Source of the DNA: JBJFCE01 sp964437825
GTDB lineage: Bacteria; Bacillota; Clostridia; Lachnospirales; Lachnospiraceae
NCBI GenBank assembly: GCA_964437825.1
Contig: CAYTIH010000066.1
Coordinates: 1-11,541 of the forward strand
Reading direction: 5' to 3'
DNA: 11,541 bases
Shown: positions 5,765-11,541 of the stretch, in pieces
Position numbering within the stretch: position 1 is the stretch's first letter
Layout: every line of letters begins with the position of its first letter
The notes under the pieces: model-generated
The model's input: only the letters and a program-made list of their open reading frames with translations
Databases searched by the model: none
Told to the model about the DNA's origin: nothing
Position numbers and translations under genes: made by a program

Positions 5765-7411
5765 TTATTTGCCGGCGGACTGAAGCTGTCTGGCATCCTC
5801 GTTTAACGCGCTTACCAGAGCATTGACCTGATTTACGATTTCCTGATTTTGCTCGCTGCTGCTATAGGTTTCATTGGAGTGTGCGGAAACCTCCTGCGTA
5901 ATTGCGGAAATGGTTTGAATGCTGTCTACGATGACTTTATTGGCAGATGCAAGTTCCGAAACCACACGCTTCAGATCCTGGGACTGAACCTCAATATGGG
6001 ATATGTTATCAGTAATGGTCTGAAAGCTGTCAGCGGTTTTGCCTGCGGATTTGATCTGCTCCTGATTACTGTCTATCAGGTTATGTATGGTATTCACCAT
6101 AACCTGCAGCTGGTTGGAGATGTTATTAATCAAAGAGATGATATTCTCCGTGGCGGATGTTGTCTGGCTGGCCAGATTGGAGATTTCGGTTGCGACGACG
6201 GCAAATCCGCGTCCTGCTTCTCCTGCCCTTGCAGCTTCAATGCTGGCATTTAAAGCAAGAAGGCTTGTCTGGGAAGCAACACTGGTAATCAAATCCGTAA
6301 TGGAATTCATCTGATTTGTATATTCCTGGAAGGATTCCAGCGCGGTTGCAACTTCGTTTCCGGCTTTTTCCGAAACCCTGGTCAGATTGGTCAGGTTGGT
6401 AATATGATTTTGTCCTTCCGCTATGGCGCGGGAGGTCGTCTGCATATCCTCCGCAATGAGTGTGGAAGCGCTTTCTACGTGGCTGATATGATCCTGAATT
6501 TCTTCTGTTTTAATTAACTGATTTTGAATGGCCTGTGCGGATTCATTGGTTCCGGCGCTTACTTCTGACATGGAATTCAGTGTCTGGGAAACGGATTCCT
6601 TTAAATTGTCCATCTGGACGGTAACGGAAGCAACATTTTCCGTCATATGATTTGAAACGTTCAGAATGTTTTCAAGCAGAGAGGAAACCTTGTTTTTTTC
6701 CTGATTGAGCCGCAGTATTTTGATTTGCTGGAATTTGTGTGAAGTCATGGATGTAGTAATAAAAAATGCAATGGTTATAATGATAAGGGCCAGCTGAATT
6801 TCCATTGTTACGATATCCTGTTTTGTCACGTCTGTTGTAGCAATCCGAAAGATGGCGGATAATATATTTTCTATAATAACGCCTGAACCGATAATAGCCG
6901 TGTAACGAAAATCATTATACAGTGTTACGACCAGAAGCAAGGGAATCACATATGTAAATACCAAATCATTTTGGGCGGTAAACAGCAGGAATGTATATAG
7001 GATGGCAAAACCGCAGGAAATGTAATGCTTGATTCTGATAGAATCATGATTTCTCCCATAGGCAACCCATGAAAGGACGACCGGAATGTAACTGAGAATG
7101 ATGGTGATAATAATATAGACAGGGGTGCGGTTTCCCTTGAATCCTTCGATTACATAGGCAATGCAGATAACGGTAAGCAATATGGTGAAAGTAATGCAGG
7201 AAACCCTGTTTGCCAAGGCCGTTTCAGATGCCTGTGCCAGACGTTCTTCAAATGCCGCGGAAATCTGCGATTCCTTTTCCTTTAGGTCCTTGGCTTTATC
7301 GCTTACCCGCTGATTCATATCTTCTTTTAACATTTTGATACCAACCTTTCCGTTTTGTGATGAGTCAAACTGTTTTATGATAGCTTTTTTAGTATCCAGT
7401 ATCATACTCAC
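5765..7411 (-). CDS. Methyl-accepting chemotaxis protein with multi-pass membrane sensor
   Basis: Chemoreceptor that would signal to CheA/CheW from the membrane. The 548-residue product has a charged cytoplasmic N-terminus (1-68). About six hydrophobic segments follow (roughly 70-91, 97-118, 129-147, 150-165, 170-192, 203-223) with only short loops, so there is no large extracellular ligand domain. The rest is a long cytoplasmic coiled coil. The conserved hairpin tip spans about 382-411 (LALNASIEAARAGEAGRGF within it), which identifies the family securely. I see no HAMP domain between the last membrane segment and the coiled coil, and no C-terminal CheR-tethering pentapeptide. The start is uncertain: GTG at 7411, ATG at 7405, or ATG at 7333 (residue 27), the last preceded by AAAGG at longer than usual spacing. 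No other chemotaxis gene is adjacent. Confidence 0.93.
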   Translation of the reverse strand: MSMILDTKKAIIKQFDSSQNGKVGIKMLKEDMNQRVSDKAKDLKEKESQISAAFEERLAQASETALANRVSCITFTILLTVICIAYVIEGFKGNRTPVYIIITIILSYIPVVLSWVAYGRNHDSIRIKHYISCGFAILYTFLLFTAQNDLVFTYVIPLLLVVTLYNDFRYTAIIGSGVIIENILSAIFRIATTDVTKQDIVTMEIQLALIIITIAFFITTSMTSHKFQQIKILRLNQEKNKVSSLLENILNVSNHMTENVASVTVQMDNLKESVSQTLNSMSEVSAGTNESAQAIQNQLIKTEEIQDHISHVESASTLIAEDMQTTSRAIAEGQNHITNLTNLTRVSEKAGNEVATALESFQEYTNQMNSITDLITSVASQTSLLALNASIEAARAGEAGRGFAVVATEISNLASQTTSATENIISLINNISNQLQVMVNTIHNLIDSNQEQIKSAGKTADSFQTITDNISHIEVQSQDLKRVVSELASANKVIVDSIQTISAITQEVSAHSNETYSSSEQNQEIVNQVNALVSALNEDARQLQSAGK

Positions 7412-7458
7412 AAGAAAAACAAATGCCGCTTCACGTCGCTTGCTTTTCTTTTGCGTTT

Positions 7459-7464
7459 ATTATA
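7459..7464 (-). promoter_or_regulatory. Possible -10 box for the MCP gene
   Basis: The minus strand reads TATAAT here, about 48 bases upstream of the first possible start, with a long T tract (7480-7498 on the plus strand is A-rich) where the -35 and UP region would be. No recognisable -35 hexamer or sigma-D motif is seen. Confidence 0.35.
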
Positions 7465-7498
7465 ACATATTTATCACTATAAAAAAAAGAAAAAAAAC

Positions 7499-7527
7499 TT
7501 TTCAATAAAGAGTTCATGGGGTAGACT
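7499..7527 (+). promoter_or_regulatory. Weak promoter candidate for the MBOAT/SGNH unit
   Basis: TTTTCA (7499-7504), 17 bases, TAGACT (7522-7527); each hexamer matches four of six consensus bases. It follows an A-rich tract (7480-7498) that may act as an UP element. The unit must start in this 150-base divergent gap, but the exact site is not clear. Confidence 0.22.
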
Positions 7528-7562
7528 TGAAGTAATGAAAAATTATGATGCGGGGGAACGAC

Positions 7563-8975
7563 ATGTTATTTCCAAGTGAGGCCTTTTTATTTGTATTTCT
7601 GCCGTTGGTACTGGTTCTTTATTATACAGTCTTTATCCATTTTAAAAACTGTAAAAATATTTTCCTGCTGTTTGCAAGTCTCTTTTTTTATGCCTGGGAA
7701 GAACCGAAATCCGTATATCTGATGATTGCGGTGATCCTGTTAAACTGGCTGTTCGGTATGCTGGTGGATTACTTTAAGGAGAGCAGGAAGAAAGCCGGGG
7801 CGGTTGTGGCTGTCATGGCAGTGACGGATATTGGAATCCTGGGATATTTTAAGTACAGCGGATTTTTGGTAAGCAACCTGGAAAAGCTGCTTCACCGGTC
7901 ATGGTCATTTCCCGAGATCGCATTGCCCATCGGTATTTCGTTTTTTACGTTTCAGGCAATGTCCTATGTTATTGATGTATATCGGGGAAACGGGAAGGTT
8001 CAGGCAAATCCTCTGAATGTAGGTCTTTATATTTCCTTTTTTCCTCAGCTGATAGCAGGTCCGATTGTGCGTTATCAGACAATTGCAGATCAGATTCGTG
8101 AGAGAAAGGAGAATTTTCAGGACTTTTCCAAGGGAACCTGCCGTTTCATGATCGGACTTGCAAAAAAGGTGCTCATTGCCAATAATGTCGGAATTGTTGC
8201 GGATGAGGCCTTCGGGCTGATACAGAACGGTCAGTATCAGGCTTCGGTACTCATGGCGTGGCTGGGTGCAATTTCTTATACGTTTCAGATCTTTTTTGAC
8301 TTTGCCGGATATTCCGATATGGCGATCGGACTTGGACAAATGTTTGGGTTTCATTTTGAAGAAAACTTTAAATATCCGTACATTTCGAGATCGGTGTCTG
8401 AATTTTGGAGAAGATGGCATATTTCCCTGCAGACCTGGTTTCGGGATTATGTATATTTCCCGCTCGGCGGAAGCAGAGTAAAAACCAAGGGCAGACTGGT
8501 GTGGAACCTGTTTGTGGTCTGGATGTTAACCGGTATCTGGCATGGCGCTAACTGGACCTTCTTTTTATGGGGATTTCTGTATTTTGTCTTATTAACTGTG
8601 GAGAAGCTGACCCGGATCGATAAAAAGATGGGATGGTTCGGACATGTTTATACTATGCTGTTTGTGATTCTGGGATGGGTGATTTTCCGTGCGGATTCTC
8701 TGTCCGATCTGGCGGTTTATCTGGGAGCTATGTTTGGAAGGGCATCGAACGGACTGGTGGATGACGGTGCGCTCGCCTTTTTAAAGCAGCGGCAGGTCTA
8801 TTATATAGCGGCATTGATATGCGTAACGCCGCTGATTGCCAATCTGGACAGGAAGCTGAAAAAACATGCGGCATGGAATATCGGTTATGCTGCTGTGATG
8901 GCGGCTATGTTTGTCGTGACGATTACATTTATCTTCAGGCAGTCTTATAATCCGTTTATCTATTTTAATTTTTAA
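7563..8975 (+). CDS. MBOAT-family O-acyltransferase (DltB/AlgI type)
   Basis: Polytopic membrane protein predicted to pass an acyl (probably acetyl) group across the membrane for modification of an extracellular polymer. The start at 7563 (MLFPSEAFLFVFLPL, typical of AlgI/DltB-like proteins) is preferred over ATG at 7545 because GGGGGA lies five bases upstream. The product has 470 residues and about ten or more hydrophobic segments. Family motifs: FFPQLIAGPIVRY (159-171), FWRRWHISLQTWFRDY with H286, YFPLGGSR (298-305), and LTGIWHGANW with the invariant MBOAT histidine H327. The C-terminus FIYFNF is also typical of this family. The next gene starts 40 bases downstream and encodes the SGNH partner, so the two are very likely one transcription unit. 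The absence of dltA/dltC/dltD argues against D-alanylation of teichoic acid. Acetylation of an exopolysaccharide or cell-wall glycan is more likely. Confidence 0.93.
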   Translation: MLFPSEAFLFVFLPLVLVLYYTVFIHFKNCKNIFLLFASLFFYAWEEPKSVYLMIAVILLNWLFGMLVDYFKESRKKAGAVVAVMAVTDIGILGYFKYSGFLVSNLEKLLHRSWSFPEIALPIGISFFTFQAMSYVIDVYRGNGKVQANPLNVGLYISFFPQLIAGPIVRYQTIADQIRERKENFQDFSKGTCRFMIGLAKKVLIANNVGIVADEAFGLIQNGQYQASVLMAWLGAISYTFQIFFDFAGYSDMAIGLGQMFGFHFEENFKYPYISRSVSEFWRRWHISLQTWFRDYVYFPLGGSRVKTKGRLVWNLFVVWMLTGIWHGANWTFFLWGFLYFVLLTVEKLTRIDKKMGWFGHVYTMLFVILGWVIFRADSLSDLAVYLGAMFGRASNGLVDDGALAFLKQRQVYYIAALICVTPLIANLDRKLKKHAAWNIGYAAVMAAMFVVTITFIFRQSYNPFIYFNF

Positions 8976-9015
8976 ATGTAATTTTGGGGCGCGTCATGGA
9001 ATTGGAGGTATATTC

Positions 9016-10197
9016 ATGCGTGAGAAAATTGTAGCAGTATTTTTTGCTGTCGTGATTGTGGCGATACCGGTAATTACGATCGGAGAAAAAATATTTGCAA
9101 AGGAGGAGCCTCAGGTAACACAGGAGGGCTCGATTGCGGAATTAAATCGTGAGGAGCAGCTGCGGATGCAGGAGGCACTGGGCGCTGACGGCGCACAAAG
9201 CGGGGGTCTGTCGCAGGCAGAGGGAACGGACGATTCCCAGTCTGCCGGTGAGTCGGTATCCGAAGACAGTAAAGAAGAAAATAATAAAGGCTTTATGGAA
9301 TCGCTGCGGGAATCCGTGGACAGCTTCACGGGAGATCTGGCGCTGCAGGAAGAAGCTGCCAATGTTAACAGCAATCTGACCTCGGCGCTGGCGGATGACG
9401 CCTATATTGAGTCCGACCAGGTATTGGCCGGGAAGGGCGGATGGTTATTTTACAAGAGAGCGGATGACGGTACTTCCATTCAGGATTATCAGGGAACCTC
9501 GTCCTTTTCGGATGCAACCATGAAATCTATTATGAACAGCCTGATCAGACAGAGGGATACATTTGCGGCGAGGGGGATTCGCTTCGTTGTTATGATCGTA
9601 CCGAATAAGGAAATTATCTATTCTGAATATATGCCTTCCACTGTCTACAGAACCTCTGAGATTACCCGTTGTGATAAGCTGTATGAATATTTGTCGCAAA
9701 ACAGTGATTTAGAGATTGTTTACCCGAAAGCGGAGCTTCTGGCGGCAAAGAGCAGTTATCAGGTTTACTATAAATATGATACTCACTGGAATTATGCAGG
9801 TGTGTATGTGGGCGTCCAGTGTCTGTTAAGACAGTTGTACGGAACCTACGAGGATATTTCCGGCGCCAAGATTGTGTTGGAGCATCAGAATATGTCCGGG
9901 GATTTGGCGTCCTTGATCGGCATGACGGATAAATATTGCGATGATGATTATTATAATTTCTATGCACAGGATGTAAACCCGGCGCAGATTGTTACGGATG
10001 ATATTCTGGTAGCGGGAGACTCCTTCAGCGATCTGATGATGGGAGAACTCGATTATTATTTTGGCAATGTGCAGCAGGTGGGTGTGTGGACCTTTAAAAT
10101 GAGCATGCTTGATACGTATCAGCCCGATATTCTTTTGTGGGAATGTTCGGAGCGGTACGCGGACAGACTATCCTGGATTGATTTGACGGATGATTGA
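9016..10197 (+). CDS. AlgX/AlgJ-like SGNH (DHHW-type) acetyltransferase partner
   Basis: Predicted extracellular, membrane-tethered enzyme that receives acyl groups delivered by the MBOAT protein and transfers them to a polymer. It has 393 residues: an N-terminal anchor (VAVFFAVVIVAIPVITIG, 6-23), a long acidic Ser/Glu/Gln-rich linker (about 30-130), then the catalytic domain opening with GKGGWLFYKRADD (139-151). The active-site motifs come in the order known for AlgX/AlgJ: D-x-H in DTHWN (D255, H257), then the nucleophile serine in GDSFSD (S336). All three catalytic residues are present. GGAGG at 9004-9008, seven bases before ATG, gives a clear start, 40 bases after the MBOAT stop. The acceptor polymer cannot be inferred; no glycosyltransferase or polymer-synthesis gene is in the window. 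Confidence 0.9.
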   Translation: MREKIVAVFFAVVIVAIPVITIGEKIFAKEEPQVTQEGSIAELNREEQLRMQEALGADGAQSGGLSQAEGTDDSQSAGESVSEDSKEENNKGFMESLRESVDSFTGDLALQEEAANVNSNLTSALADDAYIESDQVLAGKGGWLFYKRADDGTSIQDYQGTSSFSDATMKSIMNSLIRQRDTFAARGIRFVVMIVPNKEIIYSEYMPSTVYRTSEITRCDKLYEYLSQNSDLEIVYPKAELLAAKSSYQVYYKYDTHWNYAGVYVGVQCLLRQLYGTYEDISGAKIVLEHQNMSGDLASLIGMTDKYCDDDYYNFYAQDVNPAQIVTDDILVAGDSFSDLMMGELDYYFGNVQQVGVWTFKMSMLDTYQPDILLWECSERYADRLSWIDLTDD

Positions 10198-10210
10198 GAA
10201 GGCTGAGGAT

Positions 10211-10240
10211 CCTGTGTCATGTCATCAGGCATGATACAGG
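10211..10240 (+). promoter_or_regulatory. Hairpin between the SGNH gene and thiamine pyrophosphokinase gene
   Basis: CCTGTGTCATG (10211-10221) pairs with CATGATACAGG (10230-10240) as an 11-bp stem with one G-U pair and an 8-base loop. It overlaps two upstream in-frame ATGs (10219, 10231) and part of a GGAGG (10239-10243). The following bases (AGGATTCTATATTT) are not a good U tract, so it is at best a weak terminator or attenuator. It is far too short for a TPP riboswitch. Confidence 0.45.
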
Positions 10241-10266
10241 AGGATTCTATATTTGGAGAAGATGGG

Positions 10267-10941
10267 ATGCAGGTTACAATTCAAAATGAGGATGGATCAG
10301 GCAGGAAGGGTGTCTGCTATATTATCGGTGCGGGACGGATTGATAATACGGGGTGGTTAAAGCGCCAGATAAAGCCGGGAGAAGAAGATTATGTAATTGC
10401 GGCGGACGGCGGCTTTGCCACCTGCGATCAGTGCGGGATACCGATGAATCTGGTACTGGGCGATTTCGATTCGCTCGGCTATATTCCGGCGCATCCGAAT
10501 CTGATACGGATGGCTCCGGAGAAGGATGATACGGATATGCTTTTTGCCGTCAGACAGGGAATGAATCTCGGTTATAAAACCTTTGAACTGTATGGAGGGA
10601 CCGGAGGAAGACCGGATCATACGATGGCCAATTATCACACGCTGGCGTTTCTGGCAAAGCAGGGAGCATGCGGTATTTTGTGCAGTCCCGGCATACTGAT
10701 TACGGCGATACATAATGATGTATTAAAGCTTCCGGCTTATGAAAGCGGAACCGTATCCGTGTTTTCCATGGGGGATAAGGCGGAGGGAGTAACATTGACG
10801 GGACTTAAGTATCCGCTCAACCAGGCAACGGTTACGAATGATTTTCCGATCGGCGTCAGTAATGAATTTACGGGGAAAGCGGTGCAGATTAAGGTAGAAA
10901 AAGGAACTTTGCTGATTATGTGGGAGCATGTGGGAGCATAA
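10267..10941 (+). CDS. thiN: Thiamine pyrophosphokinase
   Basis: Cytoplasmic enzyme that converts thiamine plus ATP to thiamine pyrophosphate and AMP. Numbered from the 10267 start (224 residues, close to the family norm), it shows YIIGAG near the start, ADGG (46-49), LGDFDS (64-69), KDDTD (86-90) and the GGTGGRPDH loop (110-118). GVSNEF (196-201) lies near the C-terminus. These are the catalytic and nucleotide-binding motifs of the family. An earlier in-frame ATG at 10219 (240 residues) lies inside the upstream hairpin; 10267 is preferred because GGAG at 10255-10258 is eight bases upstream and the family's first strand begins shortly after. It lies 69 bases after the SGNH stop and may be read from the same promoter. 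In many Firmicutes this gene sits elsewhere, next to ribosome-assembly genes, so the present neighbours say little. The stop lies within a 10-bp tandem duplication. Confidence 0.95.
   Translation: MQVTIQNEDGSGRKGVCYIIGAGRIDNTGWLKRQIKPGEEDYVIAADGGFATCDQCGIPMNLVLGDFDSLGYIPAHPNLIRMAPEKDDTDMLFAVRQGMNLGYKTFELYGGTGGRPDHTMANYHTLAFLAKQGACGILCSPGILITAIHNDVLKLPAYESGTVSVFSMGDKAEGVTLTGLKYPLNQATVTNDFPIGVSNEFTGKAVQIKVEKGTLLIMWEHVGA
10920..10939 (+). repeat. 10-bp tandem duplication at the thiamine pyrophosphokinase stop
   Basis: GTGGGAGCAT occurs twice in immediate succession (10920-10929 and 10930-10939), covering the last codons up to the stop TAA. Because 10 is not a multiple of three, the second copy shifts the frame and creates the present C-terminus WEHVGA. 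With one copy the frame would run ten codons further to a TGA. Confidence 0.9.
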
Positions 10942-10960
10942 GCATTTCGGCTGCCATACA

Positions 10961-10989
10961 TTGACAGTGTGAGAGTTAAAACTTTTAAT
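10961..10989 (+). promoter_or_regulatory. Sigma-A promoter for the small lipoprotein gene
   Basis: Perfect TTGACA at 10961-10966, a 17-base spacer and TTTAAT at 10984-10989. A TATAAT at 10991-10996 is an alternative -10 but lies 24 bases from TTGACA. A start near 10996 gives a leader of about 19 bases carrying the ribosome binding site AAGGAA (11003-11008). Confidence 0.7.
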
Positions 10990-11014
10990 CTATAATGATA
11001 TTAAGGAATGTGAT

Positions 11015-11368
11015 ATGAGAAAAAAGTATGGTGTATTGATCTTGGGGATGTCATGTCTGATGCTGGCCGGCTGTGGAAATCAGACGGCAGAGGACCAAAA
11101 TACGGAGAATCAGAATACGGAGAATCAGGACACGGGAGCGGCTTCTAAGGAGCAGCCGGGTGGAGAGGAGTCTGCGGACAGATCCGATGTTGCTTCACAG
11201 CTTGAATTGATTGCGGATAATATGGAGCTTTGGATGTGCTCTGCGGAATATGCAAATGAAGTGTATGCGTATACGGTTACGGATCTGGATTTGAACAGGG
11301 AAGAACTGTTGGGAAAGCTTCAGGAGTGCTATGATGGATTTATCACATGTTTGACAGATAAAAATTAA
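11015..11368 (+). CDS. Small secreted lipoprotein of unknown function
   Basis: A 117-residue protein with a lipoprotein signal peptide: basic start MRKKYG, hydrophobic core, and lipobox LAGC with the lipidated cysteine at 20. A hydrophilic linker of Asn/Gln/Glu/Thr with a duplicated NTENQ unit follows (about 21-60). A small helical domain comes next (about 65-117: LELIADNMELWMCSAEYANE and on) with two further cysteines and a mostly acidic surface. AAGGAA six bases before ATG and the promoter at 10961-10989 support the start. I do not recognise the domain. It could be a short stand-alone protein or the remnant of a longer lipoprotein, since the coding region ends inside a 25-bp tandem duplication. 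Confidence 0.85.
   Translation: MRKKYGVLILGMSCLMLAGCGNQTAEDQNTENQNTENQDTGAASKEQPGGEESADRSDVASQLELIADNMELWMCSAEYANEVYAYTVTDLDLNREELLGKLQECYDGFITCLTDKN
11099..11128 (+). repeat. 15-bp perfect tandem repeat in the lipoprotein linker
   Basis: AATACGGAGAATCAG occurs twice head to tail (11099-11113, 11114-11128), encoding NTENQ twice. The following GACACGGG resembles a decayed third start. The unit is in frame, so copy-number change would only alter linker length. Confidence 0.92.
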
Positions 11369-11406
11369 AAAATGCTTGACAGAAAAAATTAAAAAAGTTA
11401 TTGACA
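11351..11406 (+). repeat. Three TTGACA boxes phased at 25 bp
   Basis: TTGACA occurs at 11351, 11376 and 11401, exactly 25 bases apart. The first two units share TTGACAGA, an optional T, then A5-TT-A6, so they look like a tandem duplication. The first unit contains the last codons and stop of the lipoprotein gene. The third shares only TTGACA and is the -35 box of the tRNA promoter. Confidence 0.9.
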
Positions 11407-11429
11407 ATGATTCTATTCTTATGTAAAAT
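11401..11429 (+). promoter_or_regulatory. Promoter of the tRNA-Phe transcript
   Basis: Perfect TTGACA (11401-11406), a 17-base spacer and TAAAAT (11424-11429). Transcription would start near 11436, giving about 50 bases of 5' leader before the tRNA. A strong, simple promoter of this kind suits a stable-RNA gene. Confidence 0.75.
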
Positions 11430-11472
11430 AACGATTGTTCTCGGGTTTACGGTCCACGGGACGGCTTGAAAA

Positions 11473-11486
11473 GCTTGAAAACAAGC
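11473..11486 (+). other. Small hairpin abutting the tRNA 5' end
   Basis: GCTTG (11473-11477), AAAA loop, CAAGC (11482-11486) form a perfect 5-bp stem immediately before the first tRNA base. It may influence 5' leader processing by RNase P. A second small hairpin GTCC-ACG-GGAC lies at 11452-11462. Confidence 0.4.

Positions 11487-11541
<55 letters not shown>

Noticed and set aside
10198..10266. TPP riboswitch before the thiamine pyrophosphokinase gene
   Set aside because: Only about 70 bases are available, with a single hairpin and none of the conserved THI-box segments.
11351..11381. The first two TTGACA boxes as independent promoters
   Set aside because: At 16-18 bases downstream of each there is no acceptable -10 hexamer; only the third box has one.

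Overview
The window looks like an ordinary chromosomal stretch from a low-to-mid GC Firmicute, most likely a gut-type Clostridia/Lachnospiraceae member. This rests on GGAGG-type ribosome binding sites, sigma-A promoters of the TTGACA/TATAAT type, short lipoproteins with LSAC/LAGC lipoboxes, and protein families common in that group (DUF4015-type lipoprotein, DltB/AlgI-type MBOAT with an AlgX/DHHW-like SGNH partner, CBM34-like GH13). The species assignment is inference. There is no phage, transposon or CRISPR signal. All CDS except the window-truncated ftsH appear intact.

Layout. Position 2-1195 (+) is the 3' two thirds of ftsH, cut by the window start. A 319-base gap follows with promoter-like sequences, a possible small RNA, a strong terminator (1353-1386), and a four-copy TTTCSTAA direct-repeat array just upstream of a cytoplasmic GH13 neopullulanase/cyclomaltodextrinase-type enzyme (1515-3653, +). 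A shared hairpin (3676-3711) separates it from a convergent lipoprotein with a DUF4015 putative glycosidase barrel (3751-5028, -, TTG start). Divergent to that is an unrecognised small, Cys-free helical protein (5201-5683, +). It converges, through a 13-bp-stem terminator, on a methyl-accepting chemotaxis protein with about six membrane helices and no HAMP (5765-7411, -).

Divergent to the MCP gene is a two-gene unit, MBOAT O-acyltransferase (7563-8975) plus membrane-anchored SGNH/AlgX-like protein (9016-10197). It is predicted to O-acetylate an extracellular polymer. Thiamine pyrophosphokinase (10267-10941) follows behind a hairpin leader. Then come a separately promoted small lipoprotein (11015-11368), a 25-bp-phased array of three TTGACA boxes, and the 5' part of tRNA-Phe(GAA), truncated at the window end.

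Functional reading. The genes do not form one pathway. Three deal with carbohydrate or the cell surface (GH13, DUF4015 lipoprotein, MBOAT/SGNH pair), one with chemotaxis, one with thiamine cofactor activation and one with membrane protein quality control. I do not see a convincing undescribed multi-gene system. The most worthwhile leads are the operator-like repeat array before the GH13 gene, the possible small RNA after ftsH, the tandem TTGACA array before tRNA-Phe, and the unrecognised 160-residue protein.
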